A stretch of DNA of 64,000 bases, from positions 6,653,224-6,717,223 of the forward strand of contig NC_045141.1 of NCBI RefSeq assembly GCF_008831285.2, written 5' to 3'. Below the pieces are notes generated by a model. That model had not been told where the DNA came from and did no database searches. It worked only from the letters and a program-made list of their open reading frames with translations. Positions 1-14,099 of this stretch are shown here, in pieces. The DNA is from Nymphaea colorata. Lineage: Eukaryota; Streptophyta; Magnoliopsida; Nymphaeales; Nymphaeaceae. Numbering within the stretch: position 1 is the first letter of the stretch; the number at the start of each line of letters is the position of its first letter. The position numbers and the translations under genes are program-made.

Positions 1-172
1 ATATGGATGCTGTTGTTTATCCCAACTTCTCCAGTTCATTTGTTGATGAAGAATTGCTGTTAAAATTACTTGATCTTTTTTCTATGTGGCTCCTAATCAT
101 AAAAAATGATCTGTAAGATCTGACAATAGTTAGAATAATTATGATTCCCTTTGTGCCAATTAATTCTTTTAG

Positions 173-274
173 GGAACAGTGGTAGTCTCTGGCAGAGCTA
201 GAGCTGTAGTCGTTGGGGTTGGGTCAAGCACTGCAATGGGAAGTATTCGTGATGCGATGCTAAGAACAGAAGAT
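173..274 (+). CDS. ECA3: ECA3-type Ca2+/Mn2+-ATPase, exon a (end of actuator domain)
   Basis: First of nine exons of one gene seen here. The 102 bases open in phase 0 after an AG at 171-172, close before GTAAGT, and encode 34 residues beginning [20 protein letters not shown]. This matches the segment of type IIA pumps that follows the TGES loop of the actuator domain and leads to transmembrane helix 3. The TGES motif itself must lie upstream of the window. Known family role: ECA3-type pumps use ATP to move Ca2+ and Mn2+ into the Golgi and endosomal lumen. The ECA3 assignment over ECA1/2/4 rests on the whole nine-exon translation, mainly the later nucleotide-binding exons. Symbol assigned by recall of the Arabidopsis family, not by a search. 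Confidence 0.92.
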
Positions 275-732
275 GTAAGTTGTCTTTGTACTCCCTTTGT
301 TTTACTGACATTTTCCGTGAAGTGATTAAAGATTCAAGATAGTTTTCCTACAAAAAACACTGGGGAGTGTTTCTGGTGTCCTTTGACCAACAGATCTTAT
401 ATTAGTTGTCACTTGTCTCAGATATGTCTAGCTCCGTCTGTGAATGGTTGGCAGACATCATCATGTATTCTTGTTTAACATGGGATAAGATAATTACATG
501 CATTTCCTTCCCAATCTTATCAACTGAATCAAAAAGTTTCAGATTGCAGAGGCCTTGCAATCGTTTGCAAGCTGTAACAATGCAATGTAGGTTTTTTATT
601 CATAATGCACAAAACAGAAGTATGTGTGATTGATGAACTATTTATATATGAGTTGGTATCTATCTGTCAGTACATTTAGTTGCTGATCTTTCTGGGAAAT
701 CTTATTCCATTTATATGAGTTTGAATTTGTAG
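275..732 (+). other. Intron after exon a
   Basis: Starts GTAAGT and ends TTTGTAG. T-rich, ordinary plant intron. No coding segment, repeat or mobile element recognised; the 75-codon open frame inside shows no family resemblance. Confidence 0.85.
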
Positions 733-786
733 GAGATGACCCCTTTGAAGAAAAAACTGGATGAATTTGGGACTTTTTTGGCAAAG
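733..786 (+). CDS. ECA3: ECA3-type ATPase, exon b (stalk before helix 3)
   Basis: A 54-base exon in phase 0 encoding 18 residues, EMTPLKKKLDEFGTFLAK, flanked by AG at 731-732 and GTAGTC at 787. TPLKKKLDEFG is a hallmark of type IIA Ca2+-ATPases, in the cytosolic stalk just before transmembrane helix 3. The exon joins exon a in frame with no missing residues (…LRTED then EMTPLKKK…). The small exon would be missed without the family pattern; its borders and reading frame leave little doubt. Confidence 0.92.
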
Positions 787-1897
787 GTAGTCTTCTGCAT
801 CCACTAGAGTTTCATCAAGCAACTTATTATCTGTTGTTGTTGTTTGTGGTAGTCACTTGTTTATGATGTGGCAGTTAACAGGCATGAAGATTGTGAATTG
901 GAAACTTTTTTCAGTTTTGAGTGAGGTTAATCAAGCAGTTGGTCGTAGTAATGCTAAGAAGAGTCCTTGTGCCTACAATGCCAGAAGTCTAAGCGCTGGT
1001 GGGCACAGTTGTGCACTAACATAAAAAAAAAATCAGCTAAATAAATAATGTGAATTGTTTTATAAAATGTCAAATAATACACAATAACATTAATTTGTCC
1101 AAATATTCATGATCCCAAGATTCAAATATTGTTAAAAAAATGCTGTTATAAGTAGAAAGCGAAACAATGTGAAATCAAAGTCCGGAACCAGAATGGGTTT
1201 GTCTTGCTTCTAGCTATTTCAAGTTATGAGATTAAAATATAAGAAAACATTATGTTTATTATTTCAGGTTTAATTTGTAGTTCATTAAGACAACAAAAGC
1301 AAGTGGACAACAGTGAATCTGCACTCAATACCTCATGGCTCTCTCTAACTAATATATTCTTAAAATATCTTGTAAAATGATGTTTGTCCAAGAGTCAGCG
1401 TTATTTACAAACTCCCAATTCGAACAGAATGATCAAGATTTCACTCCTGTAAGTCCCCAATAACATGACGTATTGGGGACCACCTCTCTAAAGTGAGAAT
1501 TTAAGTAGGCAGATGAAACTTCCTTTTGTCTCAAACAGGTTATATATATCCATATAGAGAATTATGAGCCTAGTGAAACATGGGTTTTCACTTTTAAATA
1601 TGCGGAATCCTATGTTAACTGATCTGAGATTGCTTCTTTTTTGCTACTTAACCAGAAGAAAGGTATTGTCGACCTGTGGCTGCTTGCACAGTTTCTCGAA
1701 CACTAACATCATGGAATCTTGACTGTTATGCCATTTACTGATTTACTACCCCCCCACACACACATGCACACATACGTATGCATATGTGTATAGTATGGAG
1801 AGCCACACTTGCGTTGGCTTTGTTTAAGCGTCATATAAATTCTTTTCCAGCTAATATGCTTATGAATACATCGTTAATACTTTCTTTCAACTTTTAG
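787..1897 (+). other. Intron after exon b
   Basis: Runs from GTAGTC to CTTTTAG. AT-rich with a short CA/TG-rich run near 1750-1790. No mobile element or gene recognised. Confidence 0.85.
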
Positions 1898-5007
<3,110 letters not shown>

Positions 5008-5066
5008 ATTGCAGTGGCTCTTGCAGTTGCAGCAATTCCTGAAGGGCTGCCAGCCGTTGTAACAAC
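5008..5066 (+). CDS. ECA3: ECA3-type ATPase, exon d (helix 4, PEGLP)
   Basis: 59 bases: 19 codons plus two bases of a split threonine codon. Encodes IAVALAVAAIPEGLPAVVT and the start of T. The PEGLP motif in helix 4 carries the glutamate that is a Ca2+ ligand in SERCA-type pumps (E309 of SERCA1). The donor is GTGAGT. The split codon AC|G is completed by the first base of the next exon at 24490, which shows that the 19.4 kb between them is a single intron. Confidence 0.93.
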
Positions 5067-5250
5067 GTGAGTTCTTTGGTTCTCATTCACTTCATTTCAT
5101 CTGAATCTTTTTTGCTACTGGATAAGTTTGTACATAGAGATCTCTTTTCACGTACTAAATTGTGGTCAACATGAAACATTCGAAGTTCCATTTTACATTG
5201 TCACAATGCCAATATTTTAGATATCTTGCAGATGTAGAACTATATGTTGG
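5067..5250 (+). other. Start of the 19.4 kb intron
   Basis: Host intron sequence from the GTGAGT donor up to where gypsy-like sequence begins. The boundary near 5250 is approximate because the gypsy element has lost its 5' end. Nothing else recognised. Confidence 0.6.
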
Positions 5251-5389
5251 CAACCGTGCTGTTGCCTAGAGGGTCTTGCTGTTCCCTACAAAGTACAAAG
5301 AGCGCTTGAGAGTTGACACATGATCCAGGGAGAGTCCTACAAGGCAAGAAAATCTTGTGCTTTGAACATGGTTCGTGGCGGGCCCCTAT

Positions 5390-5550
5390 AGGCCCTCATT
5401 GGGGCATTTGTTGGAGGTCTCAAGGACGAGCTACGAATCAAAGTATAGGCGATGAAACCCTGGACATTGTTAGAATGCTTCGAAACAACTCGCGTGGTGG
5501 AGGAGAAATACCGACGACTGCACATCACCGGCAGAACTGGTCGGACGCCA
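5390..5550 (+). pseudogene. Gypsy gag fragment
   Basis: Reading frame text resembling FVGGLKDELRIKV, then an in-frame TAG, then AMKPWTLLECFETTRVVEEKYRR. This is the conserved end of the Ty3/gypsy capsid domain (F.GGLK.EL...V..lkP..l.eA...a...eEkY). The 5' part of gag is absent or shifted out of frame. It belongs to the gypsy element whose protease starts after the nested solo LTR. Confidence 0.6.
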
Positions 5551-5808
5551 GAATCGTCCAATGAGGTCCGATGAAAGCAGGAACTCCCCCTTTTGCAACG
5601 ACTGGGACCAAGGCAGGCAACCTACCTCGACAGGTCGTCGTAAGACATCTGATGCCTGAATAAATAAGGGAAAAGTGACGCCAAGGCATTTGCTTCCATT
5701 GTGATCTCCCATGAGCACCTGGGCATAACTGCTGATGGCTACATATGTATTTGGCTGAGGAAGGGGAGGATCCTCCTGAGAAGAGGAAGAATCTCCCACT
5801 GTCGAAGA

Positions 5809-6269
5809 TGTAAATCAGGCCCAAAGAGACAAATACTTCAAGAGCACCAGCCTTGAAGCTTCCACCAACAAGTCAAACTCGCAAGACCTCAAACAAGAGG
5901 TAAAGAAGAACATATATTAATCACAATAAGAGATACAAGAGTAGGCTAAAAAGCCATACTTAAACAATAGAGGAGTTGCCCTATTTATAGAGGAGAGGGC
6001 CAAGAGGAAGAAGTAGAAGGCAGTCCCAACGGCTAGAAATCTAGCCTCTGGGACTAGTCTCCCTTTAGGTAAAACAGAAAAAGGAGAGGGATAAAAGGGG
6101 AAAAACAGAAAAAACAGTAAAAGAAAAGATACATAAAGAAAGTAAAAATTACATAAGTGTCCTAAGTGCCCAAAAAATATAAAATATATATATACATATA
6201 AAACATATATTAGATGACTAATATATGTAATATATATATGTATACATTTGGGATACCTACACTCTAACA
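5809..6269 (-). mobile_element. Copia solo LTR with perfect TSD
   Basis: A 461-bp block starting TGTAAATCAGGCCC and ending ACTCTAACA, flanked on both sides by GAAGA (5804-5808 and 6270-6274). It is the same LTR as those of the copia at 35765-41158, with the same CTATTTATAG TATA segment (5981-5990) and the same CCCAACGGCTA palindrome half (6025-6035). No internal copia sequence lies beside it, so it is a solo LTR left by LTR-LTR recombination. It interrupts the gypsy element between gag and protease. Strand is given by homology to the minus-strand full element. Confidence 0.92.
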
Positions 6270-9200
6270 GAAGACACCACAATCTAGGCAGAAGAGGCAC
6301 CGTCGGAGATCTCACTGCATGTGCTCGCTGGGGATGAGGTTCCCCAATTGATGAGGATTGAGGGGCGACTGCATGGCAGAAAGGTAAGTGTGTCGATCGA
6401 CACTGGATCAATGCACAACTTCATTTGCGAGAAATCTGCCCGCACGTTGGGGTGCAGTGTGGAGGTGCAGCCCATCTTCGATGTGGTGGTAGGGGATGGC
6501 AGTACCCTCAAATGCAGGGGTAGATGCCACCAGGAAATACTTGAAATACAGGGTCACAGCTTCCCTGTCCAACTGTTCACATTTGCCATGGCTGGAGCCA
6601 ACTTGGTCTTGGGCATCCAATGGCTGTGCGACATTGGAGAAGTGGTCTGGGATTTTATTGGCCTGAAGATGCAATTCCGTGGGCAGGAGAGGAGAGGTTA
6701 ACACTAGCGGCAGCCCCAAGAAAGGTCTGCGAAGAAAAATCAGCCATGCGCCTATTCAAGGGACCTGCAGCTACTTTTCTGCTACTGTCAAAACAGGAGA
6801 CCAGTTAACCTCGACCATAGCGGACAGACCTCTGTATCCCTGCCCTCAATGGCGTACTCCAGGAATTTCAGCAGGTTTTCTTACCACCCACAAGTTTGCC
6901 CCCTTGGCGACAACATGATCATCAGGTAGAATTGCAACAAGGGAAGGGACCTGTAAAATCCAGGCCTTACCGCTAGAGTCGAACACAGAAGGAAGCTATG
7001 GGACAACTCATGCAAGAGATGCTGGAATCAGGGGTCATTCAGCCAAGCAGGAGCCCTTTTGCGTCCCCCGCCTTGTTGGCCAAGAAGAAGGGCGGCAGTT
7101 GACGGTTTTGCGTCAACTACGCCCCTTGAACGCCATCACCATTAATGTCCGGTATCCCATCCCTATGGTGGAGGAACGATTCAATGAGCTGCAGGGAACA
7201 CTCCTCTTCTCTAAACTAGATTTGCGCTCCGGTTTCCATCAAATAAGGGTAGCAGTGGAGGACATCCCCAAGACGACTTTCCATACTCACGATGGGCACT
7301 ACGAGTTCACAGTCATGCCCTTCGACTTAACAAATGCACCCTTGACCTTTCAGTCACTGATGAATGACCTGTTCTGTCCCTACTTGTGATGCTTTGTCTT
7401 GGTGTTTTTGGACGATATCCTCATATACGACAGACCACATACAACACTTATGAGCTGTGATTAATGTTTTACATCAAAACTAGCTTCAGGCTAAGCCCTC
7501 TAAATGTTCATTCGGAATCAGGGAGATCTCATACCCAGGCGACGTGATCAATTAGGGAAGAGTTAGCATGGAAGGAGAAAAGGTTCAGGTGGTAAAGGAA
7601 TGGAGGACACCCCAATCAGTAAGAGAACTGCGTGCCTTCTTGGGGCTCACCAGATATTATCGCAAGTTTGTCTGACAAAGAATGGAAAAGTTGTGTGGAT
7701 TGAGAAGGCAGATCAAGCCTTCCAATGGCTGAAACAGGTTGTCACCGCCGCGCCTGTCTTACAATTACCCAACTTCCAGCAACCATTCACTGTGGAATCA
7801 GATGCATCAGGCCTAGGCGTAGATGCTGTCTTGAGCCAAAACAGCCACCCAATAGCCTACTTCAGTAAGGCCATGGGCGTCACCTTCAGCAGCAAGTCAC
7901 CTACGAAAGGGAGTTGATTGCCATTGTCCTTGCAGTCCTCAAGTGGAAGCATTACTTCCTGGGACAGCGATTCGTTGTGCTGACAGATCATCAAAGCCTC
8001 AAGTATTGCCTGCAACAACTAGCGCTGACACCGGCATTGCAGAAATGGCCTCTCAAGTTAATAGGTTTCGACTTTGAGGTATACTTCCGTAAGGGAAAAG
8101 AAAATGCTGCAGCCGACAACCTATCCAGGTGAGTACCACCACCGATGCACAGTCTGCTAACTTTGTCTGAAGTGCAGTTTCAGCTGTGGGATCATATCCT
8201 ACGAGCGCAACAAGAAAATATTTCGGTTCAGCAACTCAAGGAACAGTTAGCAGCCAACCGTCTCAAGTTATACAACTATGAATGGAAGTCCCCCTATTTG
8301 TATCATAGAGGATGCATTTATGTACCACCAGAAACACCCCTACCTCAAATGCTCTTGGAGCACTACTACAATGATAGAGTTGCTGGGCACGAAAGAGTGG
8401 AGGTCATCTATAGGAGGATGCGCCAAACTTTCTACTGGCCAGGGATGAAGCGATATGTCAGGGATTAAATCGTGCGGACCAAAGATGTCTACCAAAGGAA
8501 TGAATACGAAACTGAGGCCAGCTGGACTGCTACAGCCTCTTCCCACACCCGAGTTCATATGGGAGGATATCTCCATGGATTTTGTGGAAGGATTACCCCT
8601 GTCAAGAGGCAACTATGTCATGATGGTTGTGGTAGACCGCTTCTCAAAATACACCTGTTTGTGGGTCTGTTTCATCCTTATACCACCAAGATTGGGGCCA
8701 CTGCTTTCCACGAAACCATCGGGAAACTTCATGGAATGCCACAAACAATAACCAGTGACAGGGACCCCATCTTCCTCAACAACTTTTGGAAGGAGTATTT
8801 CCGCATGTAGGGCACAACGTTGTAGATGACTGCTGCCTATCACCCACAAACGGATGGGCAAATGGAGGTGGTAAACCGTTGTCTTGAAACATACTTACGA
8901 TGTTTTGCAGGGCAGCGACCCCGACTATGGGTAGATCACTTATCATTGGGCAGAGTTTTCTTACAATACTAGTTGGCATTCATCCACCAGAACCATCCCT
9001 TTTGAAGTTGTCTATGGCAGGGTCCTTCCCAACGTTCGTTGCTATCAACTAGGGACTGCCAGGGAACAAGAAATTGTTACTCGACTAAGGTGTCGAGATG
9101 CAGTCCTTAAGGACTTAAAGGAGCACCTAGCAGCAGCTCGCAACCGAATGGCCCTCCAGTACAACAGCAGACATCGCGAGTAGCACTTTGAAGAAGGGAA

Positions 9201-9638
9201 TTGGGTATACTTGCGCAGACCCACGTACCGTGCAGGGTTTCGCCTATCCAAAGGATACAATAAGCTGGCCCTTCATTAAATCGGACCTTATAAAATTATC
9301 AGGAAGATTGGAACTTTAGCCTATGAACTGCAGCTCTCTGAAGGAGGTAACATTCATCCTGTCTTCCACGTCTCAAACTGAACGTTTGTTCCCACCCACA
9401 CAACGAGGATGCAATAGCCTCTCCTCCCATTGTTGAGGACCAGACCACACCTCAACCCTTCAGATGTCTGGGCATCCGCAAGAACAGCAACAACAATGGT
9501 TCCTGCATCGCTGAATGGCTAATGGAATGGAGTCACCACGAGGACATTCCAGCAACCTGGGAACCTGCGAAGGAGATTTCCAAGCGCTTTCCAAGTTTCA
9601 CACCTTGAGGACAAGGTGTTTTCCGAATGGGGGGATTT
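6270..9638 (+). pseudogene. Gypsy polyprotein remnant: PR, RT, RNase H, INT, chromodomain
   Basis: Protease: SVSIDTGSMHNFI with the catalytic DTGS at 6399-6410. Reverse transcriptase: LDLRSGFHQIRV near 7215 and the catalytic FLDDILIY near 7405-7425, which follows an in-frame TGA at 7387-7389. RNase H: FTVESDASGLGVDAVL near 7788, continuing through 8132. Integrase: the H2C2-type segment GHERVEVIYRRMRQTFYWPGM near 8390-8450, then the core [11 protein letters not shown] near 8570. A C-terminal chromodomain-like segment (WSHHEDIPATWEP…FPSFTLEDKV) ends near 9625. At least six stops or frameshifts separate the pieces. All domains keep the family order, so it is one decayed element, not scattered fragments. 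Confidence 0.85.
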
Positions 9639-9894
9639 TGTTAGGCGCAGAACCAACACTGCCTTACTCATGCCTATACGTTTTTAGTTTTGTTTTAGTT
9701 TTATTTTTGTTTCAGCACTCACAGAGAGTTCACTGGTCGGGTCTCAGTTAGATCATGTACTAAACCTACCCACTCGTGAACAGACACATATATATATACC
9801 TCTAAAGGGGAATTAAAACTCTAAGAAAATGCATGAGATTACTATCGTAGCTGGACTTTGTGTTAACTTATGTGTTTAAGGCTGAACTCTAACA
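9639..9894 (+). repeat. 3' LTR of the gypsy element
   Basis: 256 bp bounded by TGTTAG and CTAACA, a perfect 6-bp terminal inversion. It is preceded by a purine tract (GAATGGGGGGATT, about 9625-9637) that fits a polypurine tract for plus-strand priming. It contains AT repeats near 9790. No matching 5' LTR exists in the window. Confidence 0.8.
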
Positions 9895-9968
9895 AAGAGG
9901 AAGGTCGATAGCTGCTTGGTAGCTACCACATCAAGTTTAATTCCAATATCAGCCATCAACACTTTTAG

Positions 9969-10047
9969 CCCTATGTCACATGGGTGTGGGGTGCAGGTGC
10001 AGGATGCGGCAAGTTCCAAAAAAACTTCGGTGCGGGTGCGGCAAGAC

Positions 10048-10084
<37 letters not shown>

Positions 10085-13000
10085 GAAAATTTAAATAAAA
10101 GTTAACAAATAACCACTACAATAACATCAAGGATTAGATCATTAGAGTTTTAAGGGTTGTTCCATCAACTGATTCAATAATGACAAAAACAAAAAAATAA
10201 AATTCATCATTCTTGTCTTAATCTGTTCATCATTCTAATCTTCCTCCATCAATTTCTTGATTATCTTCCGTCCTTTCACTAAAATCAATATCATCAGCAA
10301 AATCATCATAAGGAATAACAAGATTAGCTAAATCCAGATTACCAGTCTGCAAGTTGCGCTTTCCATCAAAATCGAATTCTTCTGTGTCCACATCCCAATA
10401 TTGAGATGATCCACAACTGCATTTAATTATAAGATGAAGATTAAAGAGTTGAAATATTGAATTAACAAGATAACATAAACAAATATAGAATCATAGATGT
10501 ATCATACCTATATTCCTTATCTTTCTTGAAAGTAGATGCAAATTAGAGTGCACGTAAACGAGGTCTTCTGCACGCTTGCTAGTGAGTTTATTCCTCTTAA
10601 TATTGTGCATATCAGATTATATGCTCCAATTCCTTTCGCAACATGACAATGTAACATGCTGGCTAAGTAATTTCAATGCCAATTTTTGGAGAGTTGGCAT
10701 TTCTGATCCATATGTTGACCACCAATCATAAGGACTTAATTCTTCATCTTCTCTTGCTATGTCTACATCTCTAGATTCAAATCTTCCTGCATTGAACTTT
10801 TGAATATTCATAACTAGCTTTGTTTTTTAACATGCGGATCTAAATAAAGTCTGTCCATGCACAATATTCTATTCTTTGATATCTCATGATCTTGATTTGG
10901 AGGAACACGTCCAGGAGCTCCTTCTAGCCGTCTTTTTGATTAATACTTAGGATTTAAAGAATGAGCCATGTAGTGTAGGGGAGTATTGCTCTTATCTCCT
11001 CTTTTTACTAGTATTGAATGAATGCAATAAAAAAAGTTTGAATTATCGAGTACAATACATTTCTTTTCGTGCTTGAAAACTATAGACTGAATTTGCTCAA
11101 TCATATTATCCCACATTTCCGAAACCTTATGAAGCATATGCTCATCCTTATCTACTTCCCTCAGCATGCACCAAATTGGTTCTGTGAACTCTAAAAAATA
11201 TGTCAACCTACCTCACCATTTATCATCCTGACATCCACAATAATGTTCTTAATTTTTTGAGATTTAACTTCATCTTTAGCACGATATAAATTCCAATCTT
11301 TGTCAGCCACCTTATGAACTAATGCTTCCTTTACTCGTCAAAACCTTTTTACCATGACAATGATGGAGGCAAACCGTGTTTCAAATCTGAATAACTATAA
11401 AAGAGTGACAATGCATGTTGATGATTGACAATGAAATTTCTAAGATTCTTTGCATCTTTTTCCATGTCTTGAATCCATAAAAATAGTTCATGTCCTCGAG
11501 GATCTTGTTCTTCAATTGGTGGAGTATGTCCTTCAATGCCAAATTCAAGGTATGTACGACACATGGAGTCCAAAAGACATGAGAGACTCACTCATCAAGC
11601 TTAAGCCAACACTCTTACTGACAACAACATTATCTGTGATGATCTGCACTACCTTATCAGGACTAACCTCTTTGATGACTTCTATAAATAACCGCTTCAA
11701 ATATTGAACATGTTTGTACTCCCCTGATGCATCAACTGTCTTCACAAATACTGGCTCATCACAAGCAATAGCAATGAAGTGAATTAGTGGATGCCTTTGA
11801 ATGTCTGTCCACCCATCAGAAACAATTGATGTTCTAGTTCTATTCCATTTAAACTTTGTCATAGCCAATTTTTGTTCAACATCATTCTTTTTCATCTCGA
11901 AAAATTGATGTTCGTAACCTTTCTGAGCTTGGAGGTAAATATCCAACTAATTTGCTATTCGCAACTGCAAGCACAAACTTCTTCCAGTGGGGATTTCTAG
12001 CTACGTTGAAAGGAATGCAACTAGAATAGAAAAACATACCGGTTAGCTTATCTAACTCTGCTCTTCCACATGAATTAAAATATGCCTCTAAAGTATTCTC
12101 ACGGGCCTTTCTTTTCTTATCAACAACCTTAAGAGACATGGTTCTATCACCACCGCCTGTTCTCTTGCATTGATTAGCAATCTCTTGTAACTTCTTATAC
12201 TCTCTAAGTTTGTGTGCAGTTACATAATCGAATTCCAAAATTTGCTAACTTCAAGAGATGTGCTTTTAATCTTGTGTAAGATCCAATAAATGAACCCTCA
12301 CAATATTTACACACAAAACGTACATTGCCACCGCTATGCTGCCTGCGGATGCATCTTTTGTGACAACCTGAATTCCTTTCCGCAATGGTTGCTCTTCGCT
12401 TGCATATGCACAACCAGGCTGTAATCTAGACCTTGATTGTGTAACATTATTTTCACTTGGTGAAGAAGATCCTATTGCTGGAGATTCTGGCTTACTAGTC
12501 TTTCCTTTCCCTTGTCAGCCATCAAGCAAATTTCACCTTCAAATTTCAAAACTGAAAAGTCAAATGATAATTGGTAAATTTAACATATGTATACAATCTA
12601 ATCCACAAGATGCTGATCCACGAGCATTCATGATTAATTATATACAACAAATTACAATTATACTATAATACTATATACCATTCAAGCATCAAATCCACGA
12701 GCTGATCACAAAAAAAGGAAAATCTATCGCAAGCCAATATGATGACATAAAAACATTTAAGAATCCCAACCAAGCTCAGAAACGTAATGTAAGTTTCAAA
12801 CATAAAAAATGTACAAATCAAAGAACAGAAAGATAGAAACAAAAATAAAAAATCAGCAAGGCACAACAAGAGGAAAATTTGTCGCTGACATGCTTATGAA
12901 CAAAAATAAAAAATGCTACAAACAGAAAGATAGAAACAAAAATATAAAATATCATAGGAATCATCGGAAATCAGTTGGAGTCGCCGGAATGTTCAAAAGA

Positions 13001-13725
13001 ACGAATCAACAGTAATTGGGGAAAATGGGTAAATCAGCAAGGGGCTTTTCAATTGAATGTTGGGACTGTCTAGTTGGGGCGTGGGGATGGGAAACCCGTC
13101 GTCTAACTAGTAGGTTGGCCAGAAAACAATGTGAAATCTAACAAAAATAGAGTGTGAAGGGCATCGGTTGATGAGGGAGTTGATTGCACCTACCTGAACC
13201 AAGCGAATGTCAAGGAAGTCCCGTGGCATAGAGGGATTGGACTAGTCAGGTAAGTGTCAAAAAATCGACCAAAGAAGACACTGGAAAGAAGATGATTTGC
13301 CGGTGAGTTTGAGGACACTGGAAAGAAGACGACTCGCGTGCGAATTTGAGGATGCTGAAAAGAAGACGATTTGTCGATGAGAACCATGATTCGTCGGTTG
13401 TTGGAAACGAGCTTCTCACGAAGCACAAGAGCAGTCAGTTGTCAAACAGCTAAAGGGCTTCATTGAAGCCCTAATACAAATGAGAGATTAAAGCCCTTGT
13501 TTGACAAGGGTTCATGATTTTCAAGTTAAAAATAAAATTGTTAAAAAGAGGACATATTTGTCCTCCATGTGTCCTGACCGCACCCGACTCGTCGTTGACC
13601 CAAGTCGGGTGTGGCTCCGACGCGCCATCTATTTCAACGGGTGCGGCAGACGTTACTGGACACGCGTTGACCATGTCCAGTGCTGTGTTGGGCCGCACCC
13701 ATCCGCGCACCTGCACCCACTTTAG
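9969..13725 (-). mobile_element. Decayed hAT transposon (DUF659/BED type)
   Basis: A 3.75 kb DNA transposon with a broken minus-strand transposase. The left end CTATGTCACATGGGTGTGG (from 9971) matches the end of the hAT at 21259. Both ends carry GC-rich subterminal repeats of a GGTGCGG/GCAGGTGC type (about 9985-10040 and 13640-13720), as expected for transposase-binding arrays. No clean 8-bp TSD is visible: ACTTTTAG at 9961-9968 against ACTTTAG at 13719-13725 is the best candidate, with one base lost. It inserted beside or within the copia fragment that continues at 13740. Too decayed to be active. Confidence 0.78.
10570..12413 (-). pseudogene. hAT transposase remnant
   Basis: Read on the minus strand from 12413 down. 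A BED-like zinc finger (FVCKYCEGSFIG…RLKAHL) near 12330-12250; a linker; RNPHWKKFVLAVANSKLVGYLPPSSERLR near 11990; the DUF659/RNase H-like core with SDGWTDIQRHPLIHFIAIA near 11800 and VVQIITDN near 11640; FVNHQHALSLF near 11420; FLEFTEPIWCMLREVD near 11190; and the hAT C-terminal dimerisation segment EELSPYDWWSTYGSEMPTLQKLALKLLSQ…CCERNWS near 10740-10620. The pieces lie in different frames with several stops. Domain order and the DWW/CERNWS motifs make hAT certain. Confidence 0.85.
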
Positions 13726-14099
13726 TGTGGTTGCAGCGACCTGTTAGGCAATCCGTGTGGCATGGTTTTGGCCACAATAATTCAGAAATTCCCATGGCTA
13801 CAACACGGTACTCCTCCTAGTAGTTGCTTTCAGGATCCTCCACAGGTTTATACCTATTGAAATCAGACTCCCGCTGCTACTCCACCAATGCATCCTTAGG
13901 AAGTAAGCTTGCATGAAACTTGGATTTTGGTACTCCTTTGATGATCTTCCCATAGCTATTAGCAAAGGAACAAGACAATGTACATTGCGTCCTACTGATC
14001 ATGCGTGTACTGATCATGTGAGTACTAGCCTCAATCAGTTTATTCATGCTATGACTGTTCACTCTCTTCCCCCAAGTTATCAGCAGGCTCTTATGGATC

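Larger units (their letters stand above)
5250..9894 (+). mobile_element. Decayed 5'-truncated Ty3/gypsy chromovirus
   Basis: A plus-strand gypsy retrotransposon with no 5' LTR. Visible order: a gag fragment, protease with DTGS, reverse transcriptase, RNase H, zinc-binding and core integrase, a chromodomain-like tail, a G-rich tract, then one LTR at 9639-9894. The PR-RT-RH-INT order defines Ty3/gypsy. The tail containing ATWEP and FPSFTLEDKV resembles the chromodomain end of chromoviruses. Many stops and frameshifts break the reading frame, so it cannot be autonomous. A copia solo LTR sits inside it at 5809-6269. The left border is uncertain. Confidence 0.85.

Noticed and set aside
5313-5824. 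Several overlapping open frames on both strands
   Set aside because: They overlap a decayed gypsy gag segment; only the frame with FVGGLKDEL-like text has family support.
13719-13725. ACTTTAG as a certain hAT target duplication
   Set aside because: It matches ACTTTTAG at 9961-9968 only with a one-base gap, and alternative right ends exist, so it is reported as a candidate only.
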